DNA of 64,000 bases from Sphingobacteriaceae bacterium (GCA_016705695.1 JADJLA010000008.1:77203-141202), one strand, 5' to 3'. Numbered from the stretch's first letter, positions 37,102 through 47,318 are shown. Notes: generated by a model from the letters alone, not told the origin. Numbers and translations: made by a program.

Positions 37102-39324
37102 ATGAGCACTATAAAATATGCCGATCAAATTGCTACTCTTGAGCAAGCCAAACAATTAGGATTATTACCCGAAGAATTCGAGAAGATAAAAAGCACTTTA
37201 GGACGCACACCAAATTTTACAGAACTATCAGTTTATTCTGTAATGTGGAGCGAACACTGTTCTTATAAAAACAGCATCACTTGGTTAAAAACATTACCAA
37301 AAGATGGTCCGCATATGTTGGCAAAAGCCGGCGAAGAAAATGCGGGATTGGTTGATATTGGCGATGGCTTAGCTTGTGCGTTTAAAATTGAAAGTCATAA
37401 TCACCCAAGTGCTTTAGAGCCTTATCAAGGCGCGGCAACGGGTGTTGGAGGAATTAATCGCGATATTTTTACCATGGGCGCTCGTCCTATTGCACAATTA
37501 AATTCATTGCGTTTTGGCGATATCAATAGCGAAAAAACAAAATGGTTGATCAAAGGTGTTGTAAAAGGCATTGGCGATTATGGAAATGCATTTGGAATTC
37601 CTACAGTTGGCGGAGAAGTATTTTTTGATGATAGCTTTAATGTAAACCCCTTGGTAAATGCCATGAGTGTTGGTATTATGAAAAAGGGAGAAATGGTAAG
37701 CGCTATTTCTTACGGTGAAGGAAATCCGGTATTTATTGTTGGTTCTTCAACCGGTAGAGATGGAATGGGTGGAGCAGCATTTGCAAGTAAAGATCTCACA
37801 GAAGATAGCGCAAAAGATCTTCCTGCAGTACAAGTAGGTGATCCTTTTCAAGAAAAATTATTATTAGAAGCAACGTTAGAAATTATTAAAACCGGTGCCG
37901 TTATTGGTATGCAAGATATGGGTGCGGCAGGAATTGCTTGTAGCACCAGCGAAATGAGCGCAAAGGGTGAGCATGGTATGGAAATTTGGTTAGATAAGGT
38001 TCCGGCTCGCCAAGCAGGAATGCATCCCTTTGAATTTTTATTGAGCGAATCGCAAGAACGAATGCTTGTTGTTGTGAAAAAAGGAAGAGAAAAGGAAATT
38101 CTCGACATTTTTGATAAATGGGATCTGAATTGCGTGCAAATTGGTGTTGTAACCAAAGGCGATCGTTTAAAATATTTCTTTAATGGCGAGCAAGTAGCAG
38201 ATCTTCCCGCAGTATCTTTAGTTTTAGGTGGAGATGCGCCGGTTTACAAACGCGAATTTAAAGAGCCTGCTTGGTTTGCTGAACATAAGAAGTTTAAAAT
38301 TGAAGATATAAAAGTTCCTACGGATCTAAAACCAATAATGCTTCATTTGGCAGGACATCCAAACTTAGCCAGCAAACGTTGGGTGTACAACCAATATGAT
38401 AGCATGGTTGGAACAGTGAACAGAAATACAAATAATGCAAGCGCGGCGGCGGTTGTAAATGTAAAAGGAACAAAAAAGGCATTGGCAATGAGCGTAGATT
38501 GCAATAGCCGTTATGTAAATGCAGATCCTGAAACAGGTTGTGCTATTGCTGTGTGCGAAGCTGCTCGTAATATTTCTTGCAGCGGTGGAATTCCAAGTGC
38601 TGTTACCAATTGTTTAAATTTTGGAAATCCATATAATCCTGAAGTGTATTGGCAATTTGTAAGTGCAATTAAAGGCATGAGCAAGGCCTGTTTAAAATTC
38701 CAAACGCCGGTTACAGGTGGTAATGTTAGTTTTTATAATCAATCGAGTTATGAAGGCCCTGTGTTTCCAACGCCAACTATTGGCATGATAGGAATTGTAG
38801 AAGACAAAACTTTTCAAACAGGAATTAATTTCAAAAAGGAGGGCGACTTTATTTACGTATTAGGTCATCAAAAAAATGATATCGCATCTTCAGAATATAC
38901 GTCTTCTTATTGTAAAGTAAAGAACACACCTGCTCCGTATTTTAATTTGGAGGAAGAATTTGAAGTTCAAACTACAATTCAAAAAATTATTCGTGCCCGA
39001 TTAATTGAAAGTGCAAACGATATCAGCGATGGTGGTTTGTTCTTGAATTTATTAGAAAGTGGCATCGTGAATGGATTAGGTGTAGAAATTACTTCAGCTA
39101 AAGACATTCGAATCGATGCATTTTTATTTGGTGAAGCTCAAGGTAGAATAGTGGTGAGCGTAGACCCAAAAAATAAAGCAGCCTTTGAAAAAGATATCAA
39201 AGTTCCCTTTGCACAAATTGGAACAGTGAAAGGAAATTCGTTTGTTGTGGATGGAAAGAATTACGGTGCAATTTCTGAATTCACTAATTTATATCAAACA
39301 AGTTTGGAGAGTAAGTTGAATTAG
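37102..39324 (+). CDS. purL: Phosphoribosylformylglycinamidine synthase, PurL subunit
   Basis: About 740 residues from the ATG at 37102. A longer frame from 37039 adds a non-conserved leader. This is the small-type PurL that converts FGAR to FGAM with ATP and ammonia, working with separate PurQ and PurS. Motifs seen: SVMWSEHCSYKNS, ESHNHPSALEPYQGAATGVGG, IGMQDMGAAGIACSTSEMS and DISDGGLF. Both ATP-grasp-like halves are present and intact. It stands alone on the plus strand. Confidence 0.95.
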   Translation: MSTIKYADQIATLEQAKQLGLLPEEFEKIKSTLGRTPNFTELSVYSVMWSEHCSYKNSITWLKTLPKDGPHMLAKAGEENAGLVDIGDGLACAFKIESHNHPSALEPYQGAATGVGGINRDIFTMGARPIAQLNSLRFGDINSEKTKWLIKGVVKGIGDYGNAFGIPTVGGEVFFDDSFNVNPLVNAMSVGIMKKGEMVSAISYGEGNPVFIVGSSTGRDGMGGAAFASKDLTEDSAKDLPAVQVGDPFQEKLLLEATLEIIKTGAVIGMQDMGAAGIACSTSEMSAKGEHGMEIWLDKVPARQAGMHPFEFLLSESQERMLVVVKKGREKEILDIFDKWDLNCVQIGVVTKGDRLKYFFNGEQVADLPAVSLVLGGDAPVYKREFKEPAWFAEHKKFKIEDIKVPTDLKPIMLHLAGHPNLASKRWVYNQYDSMVGTVNRNTNNASAAAVVNVKGTKKALAMSVDCNSRYVNADPETGCAIAVCEAARNISCSGGIPSAVTNCLNFGNPYNPEVYWQFVSAIKGMSKACLKFQTPVTGGNVSFYNQSSYEGPVFPTPTIGMIGIVEDKTFQTGINFKKEGDFIYVLGHQKNDIASSEYTSSYCKVKNTPAPYFNLEEEFEVQTTIQKIIRARLIESANDISDGGLFLNLLESGIVNGLGVEITSAKDIRIDAFLFGEAQGRIVVSVDPKNKAAFEKDIKVPFAQIGTVKGNSFVVDGKNYGAISEFTNLYQTSLESKLN

Positions 39325-39489
39325 TTCTTCAGTAACATTGATAAGTTGCTATTAGACCGAAGGTCCTCTCGGTGTCCTTAGTTAGGCATCACAAATCCCA
39401 AACTGCCTCCGTGTAACTCTGTGGGACCTCTGTGCAGCGTCGCAGACGCCTCTGTGGTTTCTGCCTCTAAAAATGGAATGCTCTTGAGT

Positions 39490-40560
39490 TTAAACCCCAC
39501 CTTCCTTCATTCGCTCAGCGTTCTCAGCAAATTGAAGTTTGTCTATCATCTCCTGGATATCACCATTAGTAAAATCATCCAAATTATAAAGCGTCAAATT
39601 GATTCGGTGATCGGTAATTCTATTCTGAGGATAATTATAAGTTCTAATTTTTGCGCTTCTATCTCCTGTACTTACCATGGTTTTTCTACGTTTAGTAGTT
39701 TCTTCCATTCGCTTTTGAAATTCAATATCGTAAAGTTTAGAGCGTAACATCTCCATGGCTTTTTCACGATTACCTAATTGATTACGCTGTGTTTGACATG
39801 TAACAACAATTCCACTTGGCTTATGAGTTAAAATAACTTTACTCTCAACTTTATTTACGTTTTGTCCACCCGCACCACCGCTTCGCGCAGTAGCCATTTC
39901 AATATCCGAATCTTTTAAGTCAACATCCAATTCTTCTGCTTCAGGTAAAACAACAACCGATGCAGCGCTTGTGTGTACGCGACCTTGCGTTTCGGTAGCC
40001 GGAACACGTTGCACACGATGAACACCGCTTTCAAATTTCATGGTTCCGTAGGCGTTTGGACCGATCACTTTAAAAACAACTTCTTTGTAACCGCCCATCG
40101 TACCCGGGTTGCTATCTATCAATTCAGTTTTAAATTTTTTGTTATCGCAATAGCGCATGTACATTTCATAAAGATCGCCCGCAAAAATACTTGCTTCATC
40201 TCCACCGGTTCCGGCGCGCAATTCCATCACGCAGTTCTTTGCATCTTCAGGATCATTTGGAATAAGTAATAAACGAATTTGTTCTTCCAGTTGCTCTTGT
40301 TTGGTTCTGTTATCTTCCAATTCTGCTTTGGCCATGTCTAAAAAATCCTTGTCCTTTTCTGTGGCCAGCAATTCTTTGGCGCTCTCAATATCATCCAAAA
40401 CTTTTTTGTAAACTTTATAGGCATCCACAATTTTTCCCATCTCTCTAAACTCAATATTCAGCTTCTTAAACTGCTTCATATCGTTTATAATTTTAGGGTC
40501 AGAAAGTTTAAGTTCTGTGTCCTCGTATCTGCGTTTTATATCTTCCAGTTTGTCAATCAT
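39490..40560 (-). CDS. prfA: Peptide chain release factor 1
   Basis: 356 residues, normal for RF1. It recognises UAA and UAG and triggers peptide release. The catalytic loop is ATARSGGAGGQNVNKVES with GGQ, the substrate of PrmC encoded at 29.6 kb. The codon-recognition region near VHRVQRVPATETQGRVHTS belongs to the same domain set. N-terminal helices and C-terminal domain are complete. It is convergent with purL across a 165-bp gap that holds a CT-rich repeat-like stretch (39400-39470). Confidence 0.95.
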   Translation of the reverse strand: MIDKLEDIKRRYEDTELKLSDPKIINDMKQFKKLNIEFREMGKIVDAYKVYKKVLDDIESAKELLATEKDKDFLDMAKAELEDNRTKQEQLEEQIRLLLIPNDPEDAKNCVMELRAGTGGDEASIFAGDLYEMYMRYCDNKKFKTELIDSNPGTMGGYKEVVFKVIGPNAYGTMKFESGVHRVQRVPATETQGRVHTSAASVVVLPEAEELDVDLKDSDIEMATARSGGAGGQNVNKVESKVILTHKPSGIVVTCQTQRNQLGNREKAMEMLRSKLYDIEFQKRMEETTKRRKTMVSTGDRSAKIRTYNYPQNRITDHRINLTLYNLDDFTNGDIQEMIDKLQFAENAERMKEGGV

Positions 40561-40621
40561 TTGCTTACCAAAATAGGCTGCAAATTTAGAAAAATAAAGG
40601 GAAAATGAATCTAAAATAGTT

Positions 40622-40629
40622 TATATTTG
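40622..40629 (+). promoter_or_regulatory. Possible -7 element for the TSP3/OmpA gene
   Basis: TATATTTG matches TAnnTTTG and sits 18 bp before the ATG at 40648. No clear -33 TTTG is seen. Confidence 0.4.
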
Positions 40630-40647
40630 TTAATCAAACTTCATATC

Positions 40648-43098
40648 ATGAACAGGATAGTTATCTCATTGGGTTTTATAGCCGCATTTTTAGGTTTAAG
40701 ATCTCAAGATTTCCAGGCATTTCAAACAAGTAATTACGCCGGAGTATTAGGTGTTTATAGCAATCCGGCTAGTATTGCCGATAATCGCCTCACTTTTGAT
40801 TTGAACGTTTTTGCCTTGAATTTTGTGGCAGATAACAATTATGTTGGGGTTAAAAGAAGCGCATTAAAGCGTGGAAAAGATGCAGACGGGAAAACGGTTT
40901 TCACAGAGTGGAGCAATACCGATAAGAACTCACCGGGATACTATAAAAATAATTTCATCACAAAACCGGGACCCAAGGATAAAAATGTTTACACTGGTTT
41001 AAGGGTTACTTTACCTTCTTTTATGGTGTCTATAAATCATAAGAATTCTATAGCTTTCAATTGGAGTATTAGAAATTACGCGAATGTTGATGGTATTTCT
41101 CCTGACCTTGCAAAACTTGCATATGAAGAGTTTGTGTACCCAAGCTTATGGGTAACAAATTTAAATAATAAAGATCTACACGTTGCGCAAATGATGTGGG
41201 CAGAGTATGGTTTATCCTATGCGCGCGTTTTAAAAGAAGACGGAGTGCATTTTTTTAAGGCCGGAGCAACAGCAAAACTTTTACAAGGAATTGACGCCGC
41301 TTACATCCGAATAGAGAATTTGGATTACAATTTTCTAACTTCCGATACTTTAAGTCTTTTTAAATCCGAAGTTCAATATGCCCATAGTAATAATTTAGAT
41401 CCTTTTCTTAGTGGTGCAACAGATTCTGAATTTGATTCACAAGAAGCGATCAAATATATGCTTAGAAATGCAAAGTACCCGGGCTTTGGTTTTGATATAG
41501 GTATGGTTTATGAATTCCGTCCTGAATATGAAAAATACAAATTTGATATGGATGGAGAAAAAGGTCTGTGGAGAAGGGATCAGAATAAGTACAAAACAAA
41601 AATAAGTTTTGCTATAAACGACATTGGCGGTATTCGTTTTAAGAAAGGATTGATCGCTAACGATTTTATTGCGGATGTGTCTTTGTGGAATTTAAAGGCG
41701 GTTAACGTAAAAAGCGTTGATGGATTTGATTCATTAATGAGTAATATGTTTGTTTCACGTCCAACTCAAACAACATTTAAAATGTCGCTTCCAACTGCAA
41801 TTAATTTAGGAGTTGATCAACATCTTTGGAAACCTTTTTATGTAAGTCTTAATGCAAATATTTGCAATTTGCAAAAGAATAAAACTGCTCGTGTTCACGA
41901 TTATACAACTATTTCCCTCGCACCGCGATTTGATCATAAATGGTTCGGATTAACATTGCCTGTAAACTATAGTGCATTAACAGCGCGACGAGGTGAAGCA
42001 ATTACTTTAGGAACAATGGTAAGGATCGGTCCATTGATGGTTGGTACAAATAACATGCCCGGATTATTTTTTAAAGATATCTATGGGGCGAGTTTTTATG
42101 CATCACTTAGAATGCCTGTTCCTGCAGGTCATCCGAGAGATAGAGATAAAGATGGTATCTCAGATAAAAAAGATCTTTGTAGAGATGTTCCCGGTGTTTG
42201 GGAGTTTGTGGGTTGTCCTGATAAAGATGGTGATCATATTCAAGATAAAGACGACAAGTGTCCTGACATTCCGGGTATAAAAGAATTGCAAGGTTGTCCT
42301 GATAAAGATGGTGACGGAATTACGGATGCAGAAGATGCTTGTCCGGATGATAAAGGACCTGTTGAATTTAAAGGATGTCCTGATAAAGATGGTGATAAGA
42401 TCATCGACAAAGAGGATGAGTGTCCTGATGAAGCCGGTATAAAAGAATTTATGGGTTGTCCTGATCGTGATGGCGACGGCACTCCTGACAAATATGATAA
42501 TTGTATTGATGTATTTGGTCCTAAGGAATACAAAGGATGTCCTGATCGTGACGGTGATAGCATTTTAGATAAAGAAGATTCTTGTCCTGATGTATTTGGT
42601 CCACGCGGAAATAAAGGTTGTCCTTGGCCTGATACCGATGGTGATGGTGTGTATGATAAAGACGATGCTTGTCCTACAACTCCGGGTTTAAAAGAATTAA
42701 AAGGATGTCCTCCTCCGCCTCCAATGAAAGAGCGTGAGAAGAAGATCCTAGAAAAAGCGTTCTCTAGTTTAGAGTTTGCTTCTGCTAAGGATATCATTAA
42801 ACCAATATCATTCCCATCTTTAAATGATCTTGCAAAACTTTGTAAAGAGCATAAAGCAGATTGGAAATTAACGTTGAGCGGACATACCGATAACCAAGGT
42901 GATGCTGATAAGAACATGACCTTGTCAGAGAAACGCAGTAAGGCTGTGAAAGCATATCTCGTTAAGAAAGGTGTGCCTGCAGAGAATGTAAATGTTGAAT
43001 GGTTTGGTCAAACTGTACCTATTGGAGATAATGCCACCCCAGAGGGTAGACAGAAAAACCGTAGGGTAGAGATGAAGGTGATCTTCAAAGAAAAGTAA
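40648..43098 (+). CDS. DUF5723/OmpA protein with thrombospondin type 3 repeats
   Basis: 816 residues from the ATG at 40648, which gives a signal peptide. The N-terminal 480 residues resemble the DUF5723 barrel-like region (FQTSNYAGVLGVYSNPASIA). Residues about 495-690 hold seven or eight TSP3 calcium-binding repeats, built on DKDGDGI and ending GCPDKDGD. The C-terminus is a complete OmpA peptidoglycan-binding domain (TLSGHTDNQGDADKNMTLS, GRQKNRRVEM). Expected to tie the outer membrane to peptidoglycan. Unlike the OmpA gene at 7.6 kb, the NRR end is intact. A strong terminator follows. Confidence 0.9.
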   Translation: MNRIVISLGFIAAFLGLRSQDFQAFQTSNYAGVLGVYSNPASIADNRLTFDLNVFALNFVADNNYVGVKRSALKRGKDADGKTVFTEWSNTDKNSPGYYKNNFITKPGPKDKNVYTGLRVTLPSFMVSINHKNSIAFNWSIRNYANVDGISPDLAKLAYEEFVYPSLWVTNLNNKDLHVAQMMWAEYGLSYARVLKEDGVHFFKAGATAKLLQGIDAAYIRIENLDYNFLTSDTLSLFKSEVQYAHSNNLDPFLSGATDSEFDSQEAIKYMLRNAKYPGFGFDIGMVYEFRPEYEKYKFDMDGEKGLWRRDQNKYKTKISFAINDIGGIRFKKGLIANDFIADVSLWNLKAVNVKSVDGFDSLMSNMFVSRPTQTTFKMSLPTAINLGVDQHLWKPFYVSLNANICNLQKNKTARVHDYTTISLAPRFDHKWFGLTLPVNYSALTARRGEAITLGTMVRIGPLMVGTNNMPGLFFKDIYGASFYASLRMPVPAGHPRDRDKDGISDKKDLCRDVPGVWEFVGCPDKDGDHIQDKDDKCPDIPGIKELQGCPDKDGDGITDAEDACPDDKGPVEFKGCPDKDGDKIIDKEDECPDEAGIKEFMGCPDRDGDGTPDKYDNCIDVFGPKEYKGCPDRDGDSILDKEDSCPDVFGPRGNKGCPWPDTDGDGVYDKDDACPTTPGLKELKGCPPPPPMKEREKKILEKAFSSLEFASAKDIIKPISFPSLNDLAKLCKEHKADWKLTLSGHTDNQGDADKNMTLSEKRSKAVKAYLVKKGVPAENVNVEWFGQTVPIGDNATPEGRQKNRRVEMKVIFKEK

Positions 43099-43116
43099 AC
43101 ACCTAAATAATTAAGA

Positions 43117-43149
43117 GGCCCGTTGCGATACGTCGTAACGGGCCTTTTT
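43117..43149 (+). terminator. Rho-independent terminator
   Basis: GGCCCGTTGCGA and TCGTAACGGGCC pair around a short loop and are followed by a T-run. It lies 19 bp after the OmpA gene stop. Confidence 0.85.
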
Positions 43150-43269
43150 CTTTTAGCTCCTTAGATAATAGCCTGTTTTGGAGCTAGATGAATTATAAAC
43201 AATTTGCGTTTTTTTCGCTTAAATAAGTTCCCAAAATTCAATTTTGTTGTTATATTTAAGGAGTTGATT

Positions 43270-44883
43270 ATGGGCCAAATGCGTATGAGATCTATACTTG
43301 TGGTGATGCTTTTATTTGTCATCAGTTTAGGTCATTCTCAAACCAAAAATTTATCAAAGTTAGGCGAAGACGATGCCAATGAGCATTTTCAGCACAAGAA
43401 CTATTTGATGGCCATTCCTATTTACCGTAAGGAATTAAAAAAGTATCCCGACAATGATCAAATGCGCTACAAGTTGGCTAAATGTTTATTGTATACAAGG
43501 ATCAACAGACAGGAAGCTGTGCAGCATTTAGAAAAATTAGTGAACAAGAATGATAAGTATGCTGAAGCTTGGAAGGAATTGGGAAAAGCCTATCATTTAA
43601 CTAATCAACTTGAAAAGGCAGAAAATGCTTACAAAAAATACGTCGAATTAAAACCAAAGAAAGAAGAAGAGATCAAATATTTCTTAAAACAAATTGCAAA
43701 CGCTCGTGTTTACATGAACAATCCTGTAAATGTTACATTTCAAAATATGGGTCCTGAGATAAATAGCGATGAACCCGATTATTATCCATTTGTAAATAAT
43801 ACCGAAACTTTTTTAGGATTCACTTCTCGTAGAAAAGAGAATTTTGGTGGTAAAAAAGTAGAGATGGATGGATGCAGGAGTAGTGATGTGTATTTTTCAA
43901 AGATAGAGGACGGAAATGGCAAATGGATAAAGCCTGTGAATGCAGGAAAGTTAATTAATACCGGTTTTGATGAGCAAATAGTTGGTTTAAAAAAAGATGC
44001 TTCTGAATTAGTTATTTATATAGATCACGTAGATAAATACGGAGATCTGTACACTACAACTTCAAAACCTGATAGTAAATCGGGAGCAACAGCAGGGCCG
44101 AATTTTCCTTATCAGAAAATAAAATTGATCGACCCTATCATCAACGAAAAAATTGAAACATCCGGATCATTTAGCGAAGACGGAAGTGTTTTCTTTTTTA
44201 CACGTCGAGATAAATTTCAAGAAGGAAATAATGATCTTTTCATGGTAAGGAGGCTTCCTAGTGGAAAGTGGGCGCCTGCACAAAAATTACCGCCAACTAT
44301 TAATACAGAGTACAACGAAGATTTTCCTTTTCTATCTGAAGATTGCCAAACCTTGTATTTTGCAAGCGAAGGCCACAACAGCATGGGTGGATACGATCTT
44401 TTTAGAACCGTTTGGAACCCGGAGGACAATTCTTTCTCAAAACCTGAAAATTTAGGTTACCCAATTAATTCAACCGATGATGATCGCAGTATTTGCGTAA
44501 CACCTGATAACAGGGTAGGGTATGTTAGTGCGTTCAGGCCCGGTGGATTTGGTGATCTAGATATTTATCGCATTAAGTTCAACGAAACTGATCAGATCAT
44601 ACGTATCTTAATTGGGCAATTATGGTTGGGCGATAGTATTCCTGAACATCAACCAAAAGAAATTATTTCTTCCATCATCGCCACAAACAAAACTACCAAT
44701 CAGGAATTTACCTTTGTTCCTCACCATAAAACCGGGCGCTTTGTAATGAGTTTACCGGCGGGTAAGTATAGCATCCTTGTTAACGCCAATGGTTACAAAG
44801 ATCTTAAAGAAGAAATGGAGATCTCGGATTTTGGCCACATTGAGATCGAGAAGGAAAAGAATTATTTACTTAATAAGAAGTAG
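43270..44883 (+). CDS. TPR and PD40-propeller envelope protein
   Basis: About 537 residues from the ATG at 43270, which exposes a signal peptide (MRMRSILVVMLLFVISLGHS). An earlier ATG at 43204 adds a charged leader and is less likely. TPR helices run from about 40 to 150 (AWKELGKAYHLTNQLEKAENAY), then PD40 propeller blades (SSDVYFSKIEDG, LYFASEGHNSMGGYDLF, VGYVSAFRPGGFGDLDIY), then a C-terminal regulatory-like beta sandwich. It resembles the OmpA/PD40 protein at 7.6 kb but lacks an OmpA domain. A role in envelope or T9SS assembly is inference. Confidence 0.8.
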   Translation: MGQMRMRSILVVMLLFVISLGHSQTKNLSKLGEDDANEHFQHKNYLMAIPIYRKELKKYPDNDQMRYKLAKCLLYTRINRQEAVQHLEKLVNKNDKYAEAWKELGKAYHLTNQLEKAENAYKKYVELKPKKEEEIKYFLKQIANARVYMNNPVNVTFQNMGPEINSDEPDYYPFVNNTETFLGFTSRRKENFGGKKVEMDGCRSSDVYFSKIEDGNGKWIKPVNAGKLINTGFDEQIVGLKKDASELVIYIDHVDKYGDLYTTTSKPDSKSGATAGPNFPYQKIKLIDPIINEKIETSGSFSEDGSVFFFTRRDKFQEGNNDLFMVRRLPSGKWAPAQKLPPTINTEYNEDFPFLSEDCQTLYFASEGHNSMGGYDLFRTVWNPEDNSFSKPENLGYPINSTDDDRSICVTPDNRVGYVSAFRPGGFGDLDIYRIKFNETDQIIRILIGQLWLGDSIPEHQPKEIISSIIATNKTTNQEFTFVPHHKTGRFVMSLPAGKYSILVNANGYKDLKEEMEISDFGHIEIEKEKNYLLNKK

Positions 44884-45060
44884 CGATAAGTTTTCCCATC
44901 CCTCTCTTGAGGGGGTGCCGCTTTAGCGGCGGGGGAGGAAAATAAAAAACCATCACAAGATCTGTGATGGTTTTTTTGTGAATTTATTTTGCTTAGCATT
45001 CCTCCCCCGTCTTCTGCTTACGCAGAATCCACCCCCTCAAGAGGGGGATGGATGGAAAAC
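44884..45060. repeat. Inverted CCCCCTCAAGAGGGGG-type repeats flanking a terminator
   Basis: Two related GC-rich palindromic repeats face each other at about 44895-44938 and 45001-45055. Their shared core is CTCTTGAGGGGGT and its complement. I recognise this repeat type as common between genes in Bacteroidota. Between them sits a bidirectional terminator. No gene is present. Confidence 0.6.
44945..44977. terminator. Bidirectional terminator hairpin
   Basis: AAAAACCATCACA and TGTGATGGTTTTT pair around a short loop, with A- and T-runs on the outside. It serves the PD40 gene and possibly read-through from the opposite side. Confidence 0.75.
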
Positions 45061-45093
45061 AAAAAACCCATCATTTATTTGATGGGTTTTTTT
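45061..45093 (-). terminator. Terminator of the rpsF-rpsR-rplI operon
   Basis: AAAAAACCCATCA and TGATGGGTTTTTT form a stem around TTATT, with an A-run on the 5' side that reads as a T-run on the minus strand. It lies 19 bp after the rplI stop. Confidence 0.8.
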
Positions 45094-45111
45094 ATTGAAT
45101 GTGTATTGTTA

Positions 45112-45558
45112 TTACTCAGCTATTACTTCGAAGTTAATTGTTGCAGCAACTTCTTTGTATAAACGAACTTTAGCAGTGTAGTTTCCTAATTGTTTGATAC
45201 CATCACCTGCAATTTCGATATTCTTACGCTCGATAGCATAACCTGCTTTTGTTAAAGCATCAGCTAATTGAATGTTTGTAACCGAACCAAAGATCTTTCC
45301 GTTCTCGCCTGCTTTAGCGCCAACTTTGATGCTAACACCTGCAAGTTTTTCTGCATTAGCTGCAGCTTCTTTACGAAGTTTTTCTTCTTTAAAAGAACGT
45401 TGCTTCATAGTTTCAGCGTGCTGTTTTTTAGCACTCTCTGTTGCTAAGCTAGCAAGACCTTGTGGTATAAGGAAGTTACGACCGTAACCATTTTTTACAG
45501 CTACAAGATCATGCTTGTAACCTAAACCTTTAATATCTTGTTTTAATATGATTTCCAT
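45112..45558 (-). CDS. rplI: Ribosomal protein L9
   Basis: 148 residues, the standard L9 length. The N-terminal RNA-binding signature is MEIILKQDIKGLGYKHDLVAVKNGYGRNFLIP. It is followed by the central helix and the C-terminal domain. L9 binds domain V of 23S rRNA in the large subunit. It is the last gene of the operon, 12 bp after rpsR. Confidence 0.97.
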   Translation of the reverse strand: MEIILKQDIKGLGYKHDLVAVKNGYGRNFLIPQGLASLATESAKKQHAETMKQRSFKEEKLRKEAAANAEKLAGVSIKVGAKAGENGKIFGSVTNIQLADALTKAGYAIERKNIEIAGDGIKQLGNYTAKVRLYKEVAATINFEVIAE

Positions 45559-45570
45559 TGTGTCCTCCTT

Positions 45571-45837
45571 TTATTTTAATAGATCCGCTACGTAAGGCAT
45601 CAACGATAAGTGACGTGCACGCTTTACGGCTTGTGCAACTTTACGTTGGTATTTTAAAGAAGTACCGGTTAAACGGCGTGGTAATAACTTACCTTGCTCG
45701 TTAACAAACTTCAATAAAAAGTCTGGGTCTTTATAGTCAATGTATTTGATACCGCTCTTTTTGAAACGGCAGTATTTTTTCTTCTTCGCCTCAACTGATG
45801 GAGGGTTTAGATATCTTATTTCTTTTGATGTTGCCAT
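45571..45837 (-). CDS. rpsR: Ribosomal protein S18
   Basis: 88 residues. CRFKKSGIKYIDYKDPDFLLKF and RRLTGTSLKYQRKVAQAVKRARHL are the S18 signatures that contact S6 and 16S rRNA. It is the middle gene of the operon with rpsF and rplI. Confidence 0.96.
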   Translation of the reverse strand: MATSKEIRYLNPPSVEAKKKKYCRFKKSGIKYIDYKDPDFLLKFVNEQGKLLPRRLTGTSLKYQRKVAQAVKRARHLSLMPYVADLLK

Positions 45838-45859
45838 GATTTAATGTTTTTAGGGTTAA

Positions 45860-46231
45860 TTACGCGCTGGCGTTCTCTTTCTTTTTTGTTTTTCCGTCAG
45901 CAATTCTTCCTCTACGTTTTGTGCTGTAAGCAATAGCATGTTTGTCTAATACCACAGTTAAGAAACGTAAAACACGTTCATCACGTTTGTAGGCAACTTC
46001 TAACTGGCTAACAATATCAATACTGCTAGAGTTAAATTCCATCAAATGATAAAATCCTGTTGTTTTCTTTTGTATCGGATAGGCTAGTTTCTTTAGCCCC
46101 CAATTCTCCTCATTAATCACCTTACCACCTAAGTCGGTAATGGTTTTCTTGAATTTTTTTGCGGCCTCCTTTGCCTGTTCATCAGACAAAACGGGAGTTA
46201 AAATGAAGACCGTCTCATAATGTTTATCCAT
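45860..46231 (-). CDS. rpsF: Ribosomal protein S6
   Basis: 123 residues. MDKHYETVFILTPVLSDEQ and GLKKLAYPIQKKTTGFYHLMEF are typical S6 segments, with a basic C-terminal tail (TKRRGRIADGKTKKKENASA). S6 pairs with S18 on the platform of the small subunit. It is the first gene of the operon, and the promoter should lie in 46232-46377. Confidence 0.96.
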   Translation of the reverse strand: MDKHYETVFILTPVLSDEQAKEAAKKFKKTITDLGGKVINEENWGLKKLAYPIQKKTTGFYHLMEFNSSSIDIVSQLEVAYKRDERVLRFLTVVLDKHAIAYSTKRRGRIADGKTKKKENASA

Positions 46232-46377
46232 TTTTATTTTTTATAAGGGATGCAAAGATAGTAAGTTTTTTGGTACTGCAAAAGAAAAAATAGCCTGAAG
46301 CCTTGATAATTAAGGGGTTTGAGTAGTGGATCGGAAAAGAATGTTTAGATATAAAATACTGGTTATCAGTAAATTAA

Positions 46378-47226
46378 TTAGGCGTCGATCAAAGCGTTCA
46401 GTTTTTCGGTAAAAAACAAGGCCGTTTTATTGGTATAATACTTGTGCTTAAATTGCCCAACCCACTGTACGCCTTTGATGCAATTGGTTAAAAACATTTC
46501 ATCACCATTCATAATGGTATTCATGGTAACCTGGTTCTCAAAATAAAGGATCTTATGTTGATGAGCAATGTTTAAAATGTGTTTACGCATGATGCCTGCT
46601 ACGCAGCCTTCGTTCAAAGGAGGAGTGAATAGGGTTCCGTTCTTCACAACAAACACATTGGAGCTAATAGATTCGCAAATATTACTGTTCTCGTTCACCA
46701 ATAAACATTCATCCAAATTCATGCTTTGCTTGGCTAAACCCGCCATTACATAATGCAATGCATTGGTACTTTTTATATTAGAGAGTTTGTTTATTTGTTT
46801 ACGCATATCAGCATAAATATCAACCCATAAACCTTTTTGATTAAGTTCATAACCATGCTGCTTTAATGGCTCCGTTTCAATTAAAAAAGAAATATCATTT
46901 GTTTCCGGCGCATAAAACCCACCTTCATTCCTAATAGCGGTTAAGCGAATTCGCGCATCCGACTTAATATTGTTTTGTATCAAAAGTTCATGGATCAAGG
47001 CGTTGATATTATCGGTCTTAAATTCAGCCGGAACATTCATTCGCAAAACGGTCATGCCTAATTTTAAACGCGTTACATGATCGCTTAAAAACATTACTTT
47101 TCCTTTGGCAAGCCTAATGGTCTCAAACAAAGCATCACCATATCTAAACGCTCGGTTTGTGAACGAAATTGCAGGCTCGTAAATGCTTATCAAATGACCG
47201 TTGTATATGCAGTAGCTATCTTCCAT
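46378..47226 (-). CDS. Class IV PLP aminotransferase / aminodeoxychorismate lyase-like
   Basis: 282 residues. AFRYGDALFETIRLAKGKVMFLSDHVTRL is a typical class IV opening. SNIKSTNALHYVMAG carries the PLP lysine, ECLLVNENSNICES the phosphate-binding region, and PPLNEGCVAGIMRKHIL a substrate loop. The family includes branched-chain aminotransferases, D-amino-acid aminotransferases and PabC. The short length favours PabC or a D-amino-acid type, but this cannot be settled by eye. It is divergent from the serine palmitoyltransferase-like gene. Confidence 0.82.
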   Translation of the reverse strand: MEDSYCIYNGHLISIYEPAISFTNRAFRYGDALFETIRLAKGKVMFLSDHVTRLKLGMTVLRMNVPAEFKTDNINALIHELLIQNNIKSDARIRLTAIRNEGGFYAPETNDISFLIETEPLKQHGYELNQKGLWVDIYADMRKQINKLSNIKSTNALHYVMAGLAKQSMNLDECLLVNENSNICESISSNVFVVKNGTLFTPPLNEGCVAGIMRKHILNIAHQHKILYFENQVTMNTIMNGDEMFLTNCIKGVQWVGQFKHKYYTNKTALFFTEKLNALIDA

Positions 47227-47318
47227 TGAATATTTGAAGGTCGGAAAAGGAAGGGCTTAAAATGTGTATAATTATCCCAAATTAATAACAAATTCAGGTT
47301 AATCAATGCCTTTGGGCC